A stretch of DNA of 64,000 bases from Chitinophaga varians. Lineage in GTDB: Bacteria; Bacteroidota; Bacteroidia; Chitinophagales; Chitinophagaceae. The position numbers and the translations under genes were made by a program. The DNA lies in the NCBI RefSeq assembly GCF_014529945.1, contig NZ_JACVFB010000004.1, forward strand, positions 372,001 to 436,000, read 5' to 3'. Position 1 is the stretch's first letter; the number at the start of each line of letters is the position of its first letter. The notes below the pieces were generated by a model, which saw only the letters and a list, made by a program, of their open reading frames with translations, had not been told where the DNA came from and did not search any database. This document shows positions 1 through 8,335 of this stretch, piece after piece.

Positions 1-402
1 ACCGTGAAGCCCGGTGTTTCCGGCGCCCTGGTAAGTCAGGCCGATCTGCTGGCCTCCTTTGCAGCCATGCTCCGCCAGCCGTTGGCCGAAAGCGATGCAC
101 CGGACAGCTGGAACATACTGAGCACCCTGCTCGGTAAATCACAGCAGGGACGCAGCAGTTTTGTGGAGCAAGCCAATACACTCGCGCTCATCAAAGGCGA
201 CTGGAAATATATTGCACCGCAGCGTGGACCTAAACTGTTTGAGGCCGTGAATATTGAATCCGGATTGGATACTATTCCACAGCTGTACAACCTGAAAAAT
301 GACCTGGGTGAAAAAAACAACATGGCAGCCGCGCATCCTGACATAGTGAAGGAGATGTCGTCCATGCTGGAAACGATCCGGAACAGTGGCCGCAGCCGCT
401 AA
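1..402 (+). CDS. Sulfatase, C-terminal fragment (5' end outside window)
   Basis: The reading frame is open from the first base, so this is the tail (about 133 codons) of a gene that begins upstream. The visible part contains the typical sulfatase C-terminal elements: a segment resembling the 'T-D-L-L/A-T' region (SQADLLASFAAML), a 'LALIKGDWKYI' strand, and 'PQLYNLKNDLGEKNNMA', the 'L(Y/F)DL..D..E..N' motif near the end of arylsulfatase-type enzymes. The catalytic N-terminal half with the formylglycine site is not visible. The next gene, also a sulfatase, starts 11 bases after this stop, so the two are probably co-transcribed and act on the same sulfated glycan or ester in the periplasm. Substrate cannot be told from this fragment. 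Confidence 0.85.
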   Translation, partial: TVKPGVSGALVSQADLLASFAAMLRQPLAESDAPDSWNILSTLLGKSQQGRSSFVEQANTLALIKGDWKYIAPQRGPKLFEAVNIESGLDTIPQLYNLKNDLGEKNNMAAAHPDIVKEMSSMLETIRNSGRSR

Positions 403-413
403 AAATATTGCCC

Positions 414-1949
414 ATGAAAAAGTATTGGTTATATCTGAGCGCTTTCCTCGTTGCTGTCGCCGCCTCGGCGCAGTCGGGGAAAGCGCCCCGGCCCAATGTG
501 ATCTTTATCTACACTGATGATATGGGCCGCGGTATGTTGTCCGGCTACGGTCAGCAGATCGTACAAACGCCTCACATCGATTTGCTGGCGCGCGGCGGTA
601 TGCGCTTTGATAACAGCTACGGCAGCATGTATTGCGCCCCCGCGAGGGCCAGTATGCTCACGGGTTACAGCGATGTGAGAAAAGGAAAGTTTGCTCTCAA
701 CCGCGCCGGTATCTATATCAATTATCTGCAAGGGAAGCTTACCCTGCCGGAAGTAGACGAACGCCTCGCGCCCTTTGAACAGTCGGAGCATCCGGGCATG
801 GTGCTGCCACAGGTGTTTAAAAAAGCAGGTTATGTGACCGGCGAAATCGGTAAACTGGAATGGGGCTTCGCCACATCACGCAGGCAGATGGCCGCCCACG
901 GGTGGGACTACTACTACGGCTACCTCGATCATCGCATGTGCCACGGCTTCTATCCCATGGTCATGTTTGAAAACGGAGCGCCGGTACGCATCGCCGGTAA
1001 TACACGGCCAGACTCCTATCCGGATAGTGCCGCCCTGCTGAACGGGAAAGAAAAACCGCAGTATGCCGAAAACCTGTTCATGGAAAAAGCACGCCAATTC
1101 ATTGTCGGCAATAAAGACAAACCTTTCTTCCTCTATTATCCGACCAACCTGCCACACGGACCGGTGTCCGTACCCGCCATCGATCCGGCATTCGCGCACA
1201 ATGATCAGTTGACCGAACGCCAGAAGATGTACGCCTCCATGGTAAAAATGGTGGACGACAACGTAGGAACGTTTATTCACCTGATAGATTCATTGGGACT
1301 GACAAAGAATACCCTGATCATCTTCGGTTCAGACAACGGGCATTGGTTGTATTATGAAGGGAAACAGCCACGTGTCGATAATATCACCACCCGTTTTTAC
1401 AGTGATAACGGGGCGGATATCTTTAACGGCAACAGCGGTCTGGCAGGACTGAAGGAAACTAACTGGGAAGGCGGTGTAAGAGTGCCTTTTATCTGTTATT
1501 GGCCTGGCAAAGTGCCGGCAGGAACGGTGAACCGTAATCTGGTAGCCGGTTACGACCTGCTGAGCACGATGGCAGATCTGTTGCAGGTGCAGGTGCCTGA
1601 TCAAAAAGATGGTCGTTCCTATCTGCCATCTATGTTGGGGAAAAAGGCGATACCCCGTGATCAGGTGGTGTTCTCCTCATTTATGGGTCCCGCGCTGGTC
1701 ACCCGCGATGGCTGGAAACTTCGCACCTATCTGCTGGATAATAAAAATATCTTCCAGCTATATCATCTGCCAACAGATAACAGGGAGACAAAAGATCTCT
1801 CCGCACAATACCCTCAGAAAGTGGATTCACTCAAAAGGGTGCTGACAAAGGCCTGCGACGGGCAATTGCAGAACGGGATATTTTACTTCAACCGGTTGCC
1901 CGCCACGGAAGTTTTCACGCAGAGCGCGCAAAGGTATTTGGAAAAATAA
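414..1949 (+). CDS. Secreted arylsulfatase-type sulfatase
   Basis: Hydrolyses sulfate esters, probably in the periplasm. The ATG at 414 gives a clean signal peptide (MKKYWLYLSAFLVAVAASAQ); an in-frame TTG at 408 would only add two residues. The N-terminal metal-binding Asp pair is in 'FIYTDDMG' (about residues 33-37). The sulfatase signature C-A-P-A-R is at residues 74-78, so Cys74 is the expected formylglycine nucleophile, which needs a formylglycine-generating enzyme encoded elsewhere. 'FGSDNG' and the C-terminal 'LYHLPTDNRETKDLS' also fit the family. Length (511 aa) is normal. It follows another sulfatase by 11 bases, probably in one operon. Oddity: the last 12 codons lie inside the left arm of a long inverted repeat, so the native C-terminus may have been replaced. 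Confidence 0.93.
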   Translation: MKKYWLYLSAFLVAVAASAQSGKAPRPNVIFIYTDDMGRGMLSGYGQQIVQTPHIDLLARGGMRFDNSYGSMYCAPARASMLTGYSDVRKGKFALNRAGIYINYLQGKLTLPEVDERLAPFEQSEHPGMVLPQVFKKAGYVTGEIGKLEWGFATSRRQMAAHGWDYYYGYLDHRMCHGFYPMVMFENGAPVRIAGNTRPDSYPDSAALLNGKEKPQYAENLFMEKARQFIVGNKDKPFFLYYPTNLPHGPVSVPAIDPAFAHNDQLTERQKMYASMVKMVDDNVGTFIHLIDSLGLTKNTLIIFGSDNGHWLYYEGKQPRVDNITTRFYSDNGADIFNGNSGLAGLKETNWEGGVRVPFICYWPGKVPAGTVNRNLVAGYDLLSTMADLLQVQVPDQKDGRSYLPSMLGKKAIPRDQVVFSSFMGPALVTRDGWKLRTYLLDNKNIFQLYHLPTDNRETKDLSAQYPQKVDSLKRVLTKACDGQLQNGIFYFNRLPATEVFTQSAQRYLEK

Positions 1950-2234
1950 GTAAGAACGCAGAGGAGCGGAGATAGCATTTTGTTGTTTGTCTCACGCAAA
2001 GGCGCAAAGCAACAAAGCAGCAAAGAAAACAAAGAAGACAAAGAAAAATATTCCCTACACTATAGTATAAACACACCTATCACACTATAGTATAAACAAC
2101 AAATTACCTTTATTTCTTTATTTTCTTTGCTGCTTTGTTGCTTTGCGCCTTTGCGTGAAAAGACAAAACATAATCTCCGCCCCTCTGCGCTCTTACTTAT
2201 TTTTCCAAATACCTCTGCGCGCTCTGCGTGAAAA
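1912..2234. repeat. Long inverted repeat overlapping the sulfatase 3' end
   Basis: The left arm (about 1912-2046) and right arm (about 2108-2234) are reverse complements with few mismatches. The outer 60 bases differ at about three positions, and the inner part centres on ACGCAAAGGCGCAAAGCAAC and its complement. The loop holds two direct copies of ACACTATAGTATAAAC (about 2056 and 2081), each with an internal CTATAG palindrome. The transcript could fold into a hairpin over 120 bp long. The left arm encodes the last 12 residues and stop of the upstream sulfatase. Repeats with the ACGCAAAGGCGCAAAG core look familiar from intergenic regions of Bacteroidota, but I cannot check the copy number here. 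It may also act as a terminator. Confidence 0.88.
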
Positions 2235-2281
2235 AAAACTCGCCTGTCGGTTTTGTTCTATTTTCCGGTAGCCCGGTGTGC

Positions 2282-2289
2282 TAGTTTTG
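2282..2289 (+). promoter_or_regulatory. -7 promoter box of the NmrA-type gene
   Basis: TAGTTTTG matches the Bacteroidota -7 consensus TAnnTTTG exactly and ends 21 bases before the ATG at 2311. No TTTG at the proper distance for a -33 box is present; the nearest is 26 bases upstream, too far. It supports the ATG at 2311 rather than the GTG at 2278, which lies upstream of the box. Confidence 0.5.
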
Positions 2290-2310
2290 ACATATAAAAA
2301 CAAACATACC

Positions 2311-3156
2311 ATGAAAACAGCACCCGTTTTAATATTAGGAGGTACCGGTAAAACCGGCAGCAGAATCGCGCAACTGTTAGAGGAAAAGAAATGGCCTTTC
2401 CGGATTGGCTCCCGTTCCGGTACGCCGGCATTTGACTGGGAAAATTCTGCTACGTGGCGCGCTGCGCTGGAGGGTATTGCGTCTGTATATCTAAGCTACT
2501 ATCCTGATCTAGCAGTGCCTGGCACGGCAGATATCATCCATGCCTTTGTGCAACAGGCCGTCGCGGTAGGCGTAGAGCGGATCGTGTTACTGTCTGGCCG
2601 TGGCGAACATGAAGCAGAAGCATGTGAGGAGGTAGTGAAAAAGGCCGGTGTGGAATGGACTATCCTCCGCTGCGCCTGGTTCAGCCAGAATTTCAGCGAG
2701 GGTTATCTGCTGGAACCCATACAGGCCGGCTTTGTGGCGCTCCCGGCCGATGGTGTGCGGGAACCTTTTATCGATGCAGATGATATCGCTGACGTAGCGG
2801 TGGCGGCCCTCACCGAAGAAGGGCATGCCGGGGAACTGTATGAGCTGACAGGCCCCCGCTTATTGACTTTCGCGGAAGCAGTAGCCGAAGTGGCCAGTGC
2901 AACCGGCCGGCAGATCGCCTACCAGCCTGTCAGCCTGGGTGACTACACCAACATGCTGAAGGAATATGGCCTCCCGGATGACCACGTGTGGCTGATATCC
3001 TACCTTTTCTCCGAAGTGCTCGATGGCCGCAATGAAAGCCTGACCGACGGGGTACAGCGCGCCCTCAAAAGGGCTCCCCGCGATTTCGGAGCCTATGCAC
3101 GCACTACTGCCGCATCCGGCATCTGGGATCAGCAACCATCCCATCCGGAAAAATAG
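2311..3156 (+). CDS. NmrA-family NAD(P)-binding protein
   Basis: Predicted cytoplasmic Rossmann-fold protein of the atypical short-chain dehydrogenase/NmrA type. The dinucleotide-binding loop GGTGKTGSRIA lies at residues 10-20. 'FRIGSRSGTP' follows β2, and 'WTILRCAWFSQNF' is the conserved strand and NmrA/SDR-a segment. The central 'GVREPFIDADDIADVAVAAL' region is typical of NAD(P)H-quinone oxidoreductase/NmrA proteins. No catalytic Tyr-x-x-x-Lys is apparent, as usual for redox-sensing NmrA relatives. I chose ATG 2311 because it gives the β1 strand directly and lies downstream of a TAnnTTTG box. The length (281 aa) is normal. It appears monocistronic; substrate or sensing role is unknown. Confidence 0.85.
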   Translation: MKTAPVLILGGTGKTGSRIAQLLEEKKWPFRIGSRSGTPAFDWENSATWRAALEGIASVYLSYYPDLAVPGTADIIHAFVQQAVAVGVERIVLLSGRGEHEAEACEEVVKKAGVEWTILRCAWFSQNFSEGYLLEPIQAGFVALPADGVREPFIDADDIADVAVAALTEEGHAGELYELTGPRLLTFAEAVAEVASATGRQIAYQPVSLGDYTNMLKEYGLPDDHVWLISYLFSEVLDGRNESLTDGVQRALKRAPRDFGAYARTTAASGIWDQQPSHPEK

Positions 3157-3363
3157 CAGGAATCCGGAATCAGGAATGATCCAATCCGGAAAATATCAGG
3201 GACCTATCATCGGTTCCTGATATTTGTTAAATATGTAAACTATTGAATATTAATGTAATGTAGTTTTTAAGTGAAAATTTTTCCGCTTTGCGTAAATGGT
3301 TTTCCCGATTCGCCCGTGATATAAACCGGACCCGACGTTCCTTTGCGCAAAATTTATTGAGCG

Positions 3364-5769
3364 TTGAAAAAGTTATACTTCCTTATTGGTTTTGTTTTGA
3401 TGAGCGTGGCCGCTATGGCGCAAAACGGTGTTATCAAAGGTAAAATCAATACTGCCGATGGCGAGCCTGCAGCATTTGTTACAATTGGACTGAAAGATAC
3501 TAAAAGAGGCACCGTTACTAATGAAGACGGTACTTTCACTGTTAAAAACGTTAAGCCGGGCGTATATACGCTCGTGATATCCTGTACTGGTTGTCAACCT
3601 ATCCAGAAAACAGTGACTGTAGCACCTGATCAGTCTGTGGAAATCCACCTGGACCTGCAGAATACCGCCAGCCAGCTGAATGAAGTAGTAGTAGACGGGA
3701 GCCGTACCCGTACTATCAACCGCAAACCGGTATCCATCGGCAAACTGCCGGTACCGGTGATGGACCTGCCCCAGAGCGTGGCCATTATTGGTCATGAAGT
3801 ATTGGAGGATCAGCAGGCGCAACGCCTCAGCGATGTGGTGAAAAATGTGAACGGCGTATATATGGCTTCTCAGCGCGCTGGTACACAGGAAACCTTCAAT
3901 GCCCGTGGTTATGGTTTCTCCAGCACCAACATGTTCAAAAACGGTACCCGCGTAAACTCCGGTGCCATGCCTGAAATGAGCTCCCTCGAAAGAGTGGAAA
4001 TCCTCAAAGGCAGCGCTGCCATCCTGTATGGTAACGTAGCACCCGGCGCGGTAATGAACATGGTGACCAAACAGCCGAAATTTAACTTCGGTGGGGAAGT
4101 AAACCTGAGAGCCGGCAGCTATGGCCTGCTGAAACCCGCTTTCGATGTATATGGCCCTATCTCTTCTAAAATAGCTTACCGCGTAAATGGTACCTTCGAA
4201 ACAGCTGACAGCTACCGCGATCAGGTACATTCCAAAAGATACTATGTAAACCCGTCCCTGTTGTTCAAACTGAGCGACCGTACCGAATTACTGGTACAGG
4301 GCGATTACCTGAAGCACGATTTCACCCCTGATTTCGGCCTGGGTTCTATCGGTGATACACTGATCAACAAAGCGGCCCGCAATACTTTCTACGGTGCGCC
4401 ATGGCAGTATGCCCACACACAGCAGTCTACCGCTTCTGCCAACATCAAACATAAATTCAACGAGCACTGGTCTGTCAATGGACTGGTGTCTTACTCCAAA
4501 TATGCCCGGGATTATTATTCTATTGAAAGAATCCAGGCAAATGCTGCTGGTGACTGGAGCCGCCCGCTGGGCCGCAACGCAACCAGCGAAGACTATTATG
4601 CCGCTCAGGTAGATTTGACCGGCAAGTTCAAAACCGGTTCAGTAGAACATACCGTGCTGGCTGGCATAGACGCTGATCGTTATGTAACCGGTACCTACGC
4701 GTATGGCCTCGCTGCACCGAAAGTCAACGGTACTTATATCTATGACCAGATGAATGTGCTGGACCCTAATAAATATACCCTGCGTACGGACCGTCCGGGC
4801 GACACGCTGTTGACTGTTAACAACGTGCCTATCAACAGAGTAGGGGCCTATGTTCAGGATTTGGTAAGCATCTCCGAAAAACTGAAAGTATTGGCAGGTG
4901 TGCGTGTTTCTTATCTCCAGAGTGAAATACCGGTCACCTATAATTTCCAGAACGATGGTAAAACATTGGGGGCTGCAAAAGGTAAGTATGATAATGCAGT
5001 ATCTCCTCGCTTTGGTATCGTCTACAAACCAGTCGTTACTACTGCGCTGTTTGCCAGCTACTCTACTTCCTTCACGCCGAATACCGGTCAGGATGTTTAC
5101 GGTCAACCCGTAAAACCATCTATCATAGATCAGTATGAAGTGGGCGTGAAAAATGATTTCTTTAAAGGTCTGTTATCTGTGAACGTGACAGCGTACCGTA
5201 TTCGTAACAACAACTACGCACAAACGGCTCCGTTCCTTGCTGATGGTACACAAAACAATAACACCAATATCAAATCCCTGATCGGCGAAACCCTTAGCCA
5301 GGGCATAGAAGTGGACATCGCCGGGCATCCGTTGCCAGGATTGGACGTAATTGGTGGTTACAGCTACAACAACATGACTGTTGAAAATACGCCGAACTCT
5401 AAAGGTTCTGTGATTGCGGGTCAGCGTCTGGTGGGTAATCCTAACCATACTGCCAATGCAAGCGTTTTCTATACCTTCCAGCAGTCAGCTGTAAAAGGCC
5501 TGAAACTGGGTGCAGGTTTCTATTACATCGGTCAGCGTTTTGCCGGTTGGAACAATACCGTTGGTCAGACGCAGACATTTGACCGTATGATTTCTGTTCC
5601 GGGTTATACCACGCTGGACCTCAGCGCTGGTTACACTTTCAAACGTTTTGCGGTGATGGGTAAAGTGTCTAACGTAACTAATACTTACAACTACTACGTG
5701 CACGAAAACTACAGCATCAACCCGATTCCGCCTACCCAGTTTGTGGGCACTGTTTCTTACAAGTTCTAG
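3364..5769 (+). CDS. TonB-dependent siderophore-type outer-membrane receptor
   Basis: Energy-dependent importer in the outer membrane, probably for a ferric siderophore. A TTG start at 3364 gives the signal peptide MKKLYFLIGFVLMSVAAMAQ. Next come a carboxypeptidase-regulatory-like β-sandwich (about residues 22-108), a plug domain (about 125-235, with 'MDLPQSVAIIGHEVLEDQ' and 'ERVEILKGSAAILYGN', the siderophore-receptor pattern), and a 22-strand-type barrel ending in the aromatic terminal strand 'FVGTVSYKF'. The 801-residue length fits the FhuA/FpvA-like group. The TTG start is deduced because no in-frame ATG gives a signal peptide. A weak -7-like TTCCTTTG lies at 3338-3345. The gene is followed by a strong hairpin terminator. 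No siderophore biosynthesis or iron regulator is adjacent, so the ligand is open. Confidence 0.92.
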   Translation: MKKLYFLIGFVLMSVAAMAQNGVIKGKINTADGEPAAFVTIGLKDTKRGTVTNEDGTFTVKNVKPGVYTLVISCTGCQPIQKTVTVAPDQSVEIHLDLQNTASQLNEVVVDGSRTRTINRKPVSIGKLPVPVMDLPQSVAIIGHEVLEDQQAQRLSDVVKNVNGVYMASQRAGTQETFNARGYGFSSTNMFKNGTRVNSGAMPEMSSLERVEILKGSAAILYGNVAPGAVMNMVTKQPKFNFGGEVNLRAGSYGLLKPAFDVYGPISSKIAYRVNGTFETADSYRDQVHSKRYYVNPSLLFKLSDRTELLVQGDYLKHDFTPDFGLGSIGDTLINKAARNTFYGAPWQYAHTQQSTASANIKHKFNEHWSVNGLVSYSKYARDYYSIERIQANAAGDWSRPLGRNATSEDYYAAQVDLTGKFKTGSVEHTVLAGIDADRYVTGTYAYGLAAPKVNGTYIYDQMNVLDPNKYTLRTDRPGDTLLTVNNVPINRVGAYVQDLVSISEKLKVLAGVRVSYLQSEIPVTYNFQNDGKTLGAAKGKYDNAVSPRFGIVYKPVVTTALFASYSTSFTPNTGQDVYGQPVKPSIIDQYEVGVKNDFFKGLLSVNVTAYRIRNNNYAQTAPFLADGTQNNNTNIKSLIGETLSQGIEVDIAGHPLPGLDVIGGYSYNNMTVENTPNSKGSVIAGQRLVGNPNHTANASVFYTFQQSAVKGLKLGAGFYYIGQRFAGWNNTVGQTQTFDRMISVPGYTTLDLSAGYTFKRFAVMGKVSNVTNTYNYYVHENYSINPIPPTQFVGTVSYKF

Positions 5770-5792
5770 TGGATACTTTTTTATAAGCCAAC

Positions 5793-5830
5793 AAAGAGGC
5801 TGTCTCGAAGGAGGCAGCCTCTTTCTTTTT
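5793..5830. terminator. Bidirectional hairpin terminator
   Basis: A 14-bp stem (5793-5806 with 5811-5824, one T-G wobble) closed by GAAG is followed by CTTTTT. The stem starts with AAAG, so it also carries a T-run on the minus strand. It lies between the convergent TonB receptor and the minus-strand gene ending at 5849 and can serve both. Confidence 0.85.
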
Positions 5831-5848
5831 ATATCATCGCTTATAATC

Positions 5849-6823
5849 TCAGAACCGGCAGCGGATACCCGCGCTGATGTATAGGTTCGTCGCCAGCCGG
5901 TGTTCCGGACGGGTGGAGAACATGTCTGATAGCTTCTTGTCCCTGAAGGTAACGGAACGCAGCAGTACCGTGCCGCCAGCGAGGTTAAAGTCGATTTTTT
6001 TGCTGAGATGCAGGGTGTTTTCCAGGCCCAGGCTCATTTCCTGATAGCCCATCAGGCGTTTGCCATCAGCTCTGTTTTCTACGTCATAGGCGCCACCGTT
6101 GAAGCGGAAAGCGAGCGCCAGGTCGTCGTATTTGCTGAGGGAGCTGCTTACACTGAGTTTTTCGGGGAAGTTGATATCCACCCTGAATTTGTTGCCGGTG
6201 CGCCACTGTACCAGCAGGGCGGGCAATACCATGGGCGTACCGAAACTGTTGGTGAGGGCGGCGCCCACGCCAAGGTTTAATTTGGAGTTGATCTTGCGGA
6301 TGAAGATTACACCGCCGGTGATAAAAACATCTTCGTAGGTGATTTTCTCCATATCGGTATATAATCCTACAGACACCATGCCCATCAGGCTCCACTTGGG
6401 ATTGAGCGTACGCATATGTTGCAGCGCTATTTCCCCGCCGAATAATTCTTTCGGGAATATATGCTGTTCGTAGTCCTTATTGGAAAAACTGGTGTAGCTG
6501 CCCATCACGCCGAGGTTCCACATACGCATCTTACCGGTGGCAGTATCTATCTTTTGGGAGAGCGTGAAACCCGCTCCCAGTGTGAAACGGCGTTGCACCG
6601 TAGTGGCAGGCATTTTGAGGGAATCTTCCGGACGTATATAATGACTGGAAGGCTGATAATCGGCATTGATAGCAATGCCCGGACCATTGAGACTGCTGGC
6701 GCCCAGCTGCGCTTTGGCACTGCCGGCCAATAATAAAAGGCCGGGCAGCAGCCAATAAGCAGGTTTATTAAATACCGGCTTTTTGATAAGCCGTGTCTGA
6801 ATGCTGGAAAGTAGGTGTACCAT
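5849..6823 (-). CDS. Outer-membrane β-barrel protein, DUF6268-like
   Basis: No defined function. The N-terminus has a signal peptide with a long basic n-region, a hydrophobic stretch (WLLPGLLLLAGSAKA) and a likely cleavage after AKA. The remainder consists of alternating hydrophobic β-strands with glycine and aromatic residues, such as 'RFTLGAGFTLSQ', 'LGVGAALTNSFG' and 'LYISAGIRCRF', the last ending in Phe as in outer-membrane barrels. The 'NADYQPSSHY' start of the mature part resembles DUF6268 proteins of Bacteroidota; I give this from memory without a search. An 8-bp inverted repeat begins at the start codon. The upstream minus-strand lipoprotein gene ends 56 bases before, so the two may share a transcript. 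Confidence 0.7.
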   Translation of the reverse strand: MVHLLSSIQTRLIKKPVFNKPAYWLLPGLLLLAGSAKAQLGASSLNGPGIAINADYQPSSHYIRPEDSLKMPATTVQRRFTLGAGFTLSQKIDTATGKMRMWNLGVMGSYTSFSNKDYEQHIFPKELFGGEIALQHMRTLNPKWSLMGMVSVGLYTDMEKITYEDVFITGGVIFIRKINSKLNLGVGAALTNSFGTPMVLPALLVQWRTGNKFRVDINFPEKLSVSSSLSKYDDLALAFRFNGGAYDVENRADGKRLMGYQEMSLGLENTLHLSKKIDFNLAGGTVLLRSVTFRDKKLSDMFSTRPEHRLATNLYISAGIRCRF

Positions 6824-6850
6824 ATCGAAAAAAAATATTCAGTTTCGATA
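6823..6850 (-). promoter_or_regulatory. Inverted repeat at the start codon of the barrel gene
   Basis: TATCGAAA (6823-6830) and TTTCGATA (6843-6850) are perfect 8-bp arms around a 12-base AT-rich loop. The arm closest to the gene touches the ATG at 6823, so it could be an operator or an mRNA hairpin affecting initiation. No function is proven. Confidence 0.4.
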
Positions 6851-6879
6851 TCGACACCTGACTATCTATCTACCCCTAT

Positions 6880-7341
6880 TTACTTGCAGGAAATTTTTGC
6901 AAGCGGCTCCACATCAAATTTCAATGTCGCATCATTGGCAGAGAAAACCGGGATGCCTTCGGGGTTAATGCTGTCGGGCACCGCTTCGTACGCTTTGTCG
7001 TCCTGTAGCTTGAACACAACGGGGCGGGTGCTTTGCGTGCCTTCGCTCATGAAAGTGTATTGCGCATGGATAATATTGTTGCGGATACTGCCGCTGATGG
7101 TACCGGTATTTTTATCTTTTTCAAAATAACGATAGCTGAGATCTCCGCTGATGCTGGTATCCTGAATATGTACCTGCAGCATTACGCTGTCTTTGCCGGT
7201 GGTTTTCAGGAAACAGGCGTCGCTATTACCGCTGGTCACCTCAGTTTTTAAACTGTCGGTATTTTTATTAGCTTGGCTGCCCGACTGGCTGCAGGAACTC
7301 ACCACGGCGGCCAGCAACAAAAAGAATGGAAGTGTTTTCAT
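6880..7341 (-). CDS. Small predicted lipoprotein
   Basis: A 153-residue protein with a type II signal: MKTLPFFLLLAAVVSSCSQSG, with lipobox V-S-S-C and Cys17 as the lipidated residue. The mature part is soluble and β-rich ('GDLSYRYFEKDKNTGTISGSIRNNIIHAQYTF', cut here to its nature: alternating strands with a 'G-x-I-x-G' pattern), resembling small Bacteroidota lipoproteins annotated only as hypothetical. It is divergent from the gene at 7377 with 35 bases between starts, and lies upstream of the barrel gene at 5849-6823 on the same strand. No enzymatic motif is visible. Confidence 0.75.
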   Translation of the reverse strand: MKTLPFFLLLAAVVSSCSQSGSQANKNTDSLKTEVTSGNSDACFLKTTGKDSVMLQVHIQDTSISGDLSYRYFEKDKNTGTISGSIRNNIIHAQYTFMSEGTQSTRPVVFKLQDDKAYEAVPDSINPEGIPVFSANDATLKFDVEPLAKISCK

Positions 7342-7376
7342 AAAATTTAAACGTTTGAAGAGCTAAAAGTAACCAA

Positions 7377-8297
7377 ATGACCAAATTTCTGAAGATTTTA
7401 GGGGTGTTATTTTTTTTACGGGGGATGTGTACTGCCGCGCCAGATACGGCTGTTGCCGGCTGTCAGCGCTGCATCGTGCTGGCCGAACAGGCGCAGCACC
7501 GTATTGCAATCGCTGATGTCTCTGCCGGGGAAATCATCTGGGAATGGAAGCCTGCCCTGTGCGGTGTATTACCGGAACATGTAAAATGGTTCAACAATCC
7601 CAGCGAAGCCAAAGCGGTGTACAAAGGGAAATACATCCTGATGACAGCCTCCGGAGGCGGCGTAGCGCTGATCCGTATCGCTGATAAAAAGACGGTTTTC
7701 TACGGATATGCCGGCGGTAATACCCACTCGGCCGCTATACTGCCGGACGGTAACATTGTCAGCGCTTCCAGCACGGGCAACTACCTGATGTTGTTTAAGA
7801 CAGACACCACGGGATATAATGCCAATGCCTATACGAAAAAGATACCGGTGGCCTTTGGGCATAACGTGGTGTGGGACGCGGCACATAAACGGCTATGGAC
7901 AGCGGCCATGGACAGCATGATCGTATACCGCTATAACGATAACCAGGCGGCGCCGGACCTGTTGCACGAAGCAGCTATGAAGCTGCCCGGCACGGAAGCG
8001 CATGACCTGTACCCGGAATATGGTACCAGCAACCTGTGGCTGACCAATACCACCCATGTTTATCAGTTTGATGTCAACACCCGGCAACTATCTGTCGCAC
8101 CAGTGATACAGGACAATATCAAAAGTGTGTCATCCGGGCCGGCGGGCTATCCGGTGATCGTCTGCAAGCCCAAGGTATCCTGGTGGACAGACGAGGTGCT
8201 GGATGCACAGGGAAAACGGGTGTTTATGCAGGCTGGACTGAAGATCTACAAGGCCCGCTGGGTATTGCCAGACCCTTTCAGTGAATCGATACGGTAA
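7377..8297 (+). CDS. Secreted β-propeller-like protein, DUF6528-like
   Basis: A 306-residue exported protein; the first 21 residues form a signal peptide. The body contains repeated short β-blade sequences with 'W-x-W-x-P' and 'N/D-x-x-R' elements ('GEIIWEWKP', 'NVVWDAAHKRLWTAA', 'LWLTNTTHVYQFD'), suggesting a small β-propeller. The pattern 'LAEQAQHRIAIADV...IIWEW' matches my memory of DUF6528 proteins of Bacteroidota, whose role is unknown. The ATG start is 35 bases from the divergent lipoprotein start. It ends 38 bases before the helicase start, which has its own promoter. Confidence 0.7.
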   Translation: MTKFLKILGVLFFLRGMCTAAPDTAVAGCQRCIVLAEQAQHRIAIADVSAGEIIWEWKPALCGVLPEHVKWFNNPSEAKAVYKGKYILMTASGGGVALIRIADKKTVFYGYAGGNTHSAAILPDGNIVSASSTGNYLMLFKTDTTGYNANAYTKKIPVAFGHNVVWDAAHKRLWTAAMDSMIVYRYNDNQAAPDLLHEAAMKLPGTEAHDLYPEYGTSNLWLTNTTHVYQFDVNTRQLSVAPVIQDNIKSVSSGPAGYPVIVCKPKVSWWTDEVLDAQGKRVFMQAGLKIYKARWVLPDPFSESIR

Positions 8298-8321
8298 AGG
8301 CAGCGCCAATTTTTATTTTCG

Positions 8322-8329
8322 TACTTTTG
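8322..8329 (+). promoter_or_regulatory. -7 box of helicase gene, near-leaderless
   Basis: TACTTTTG fits TAnnTTTG exactly and ends only six bases before the ATG at 8336, so transcription should start at or very near the start codon. This favours ATG 8336 over the TTG at 8327, which lies inside the box. Confidence 0.6.
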
Positions 8330-8335
8330 CCGCAA

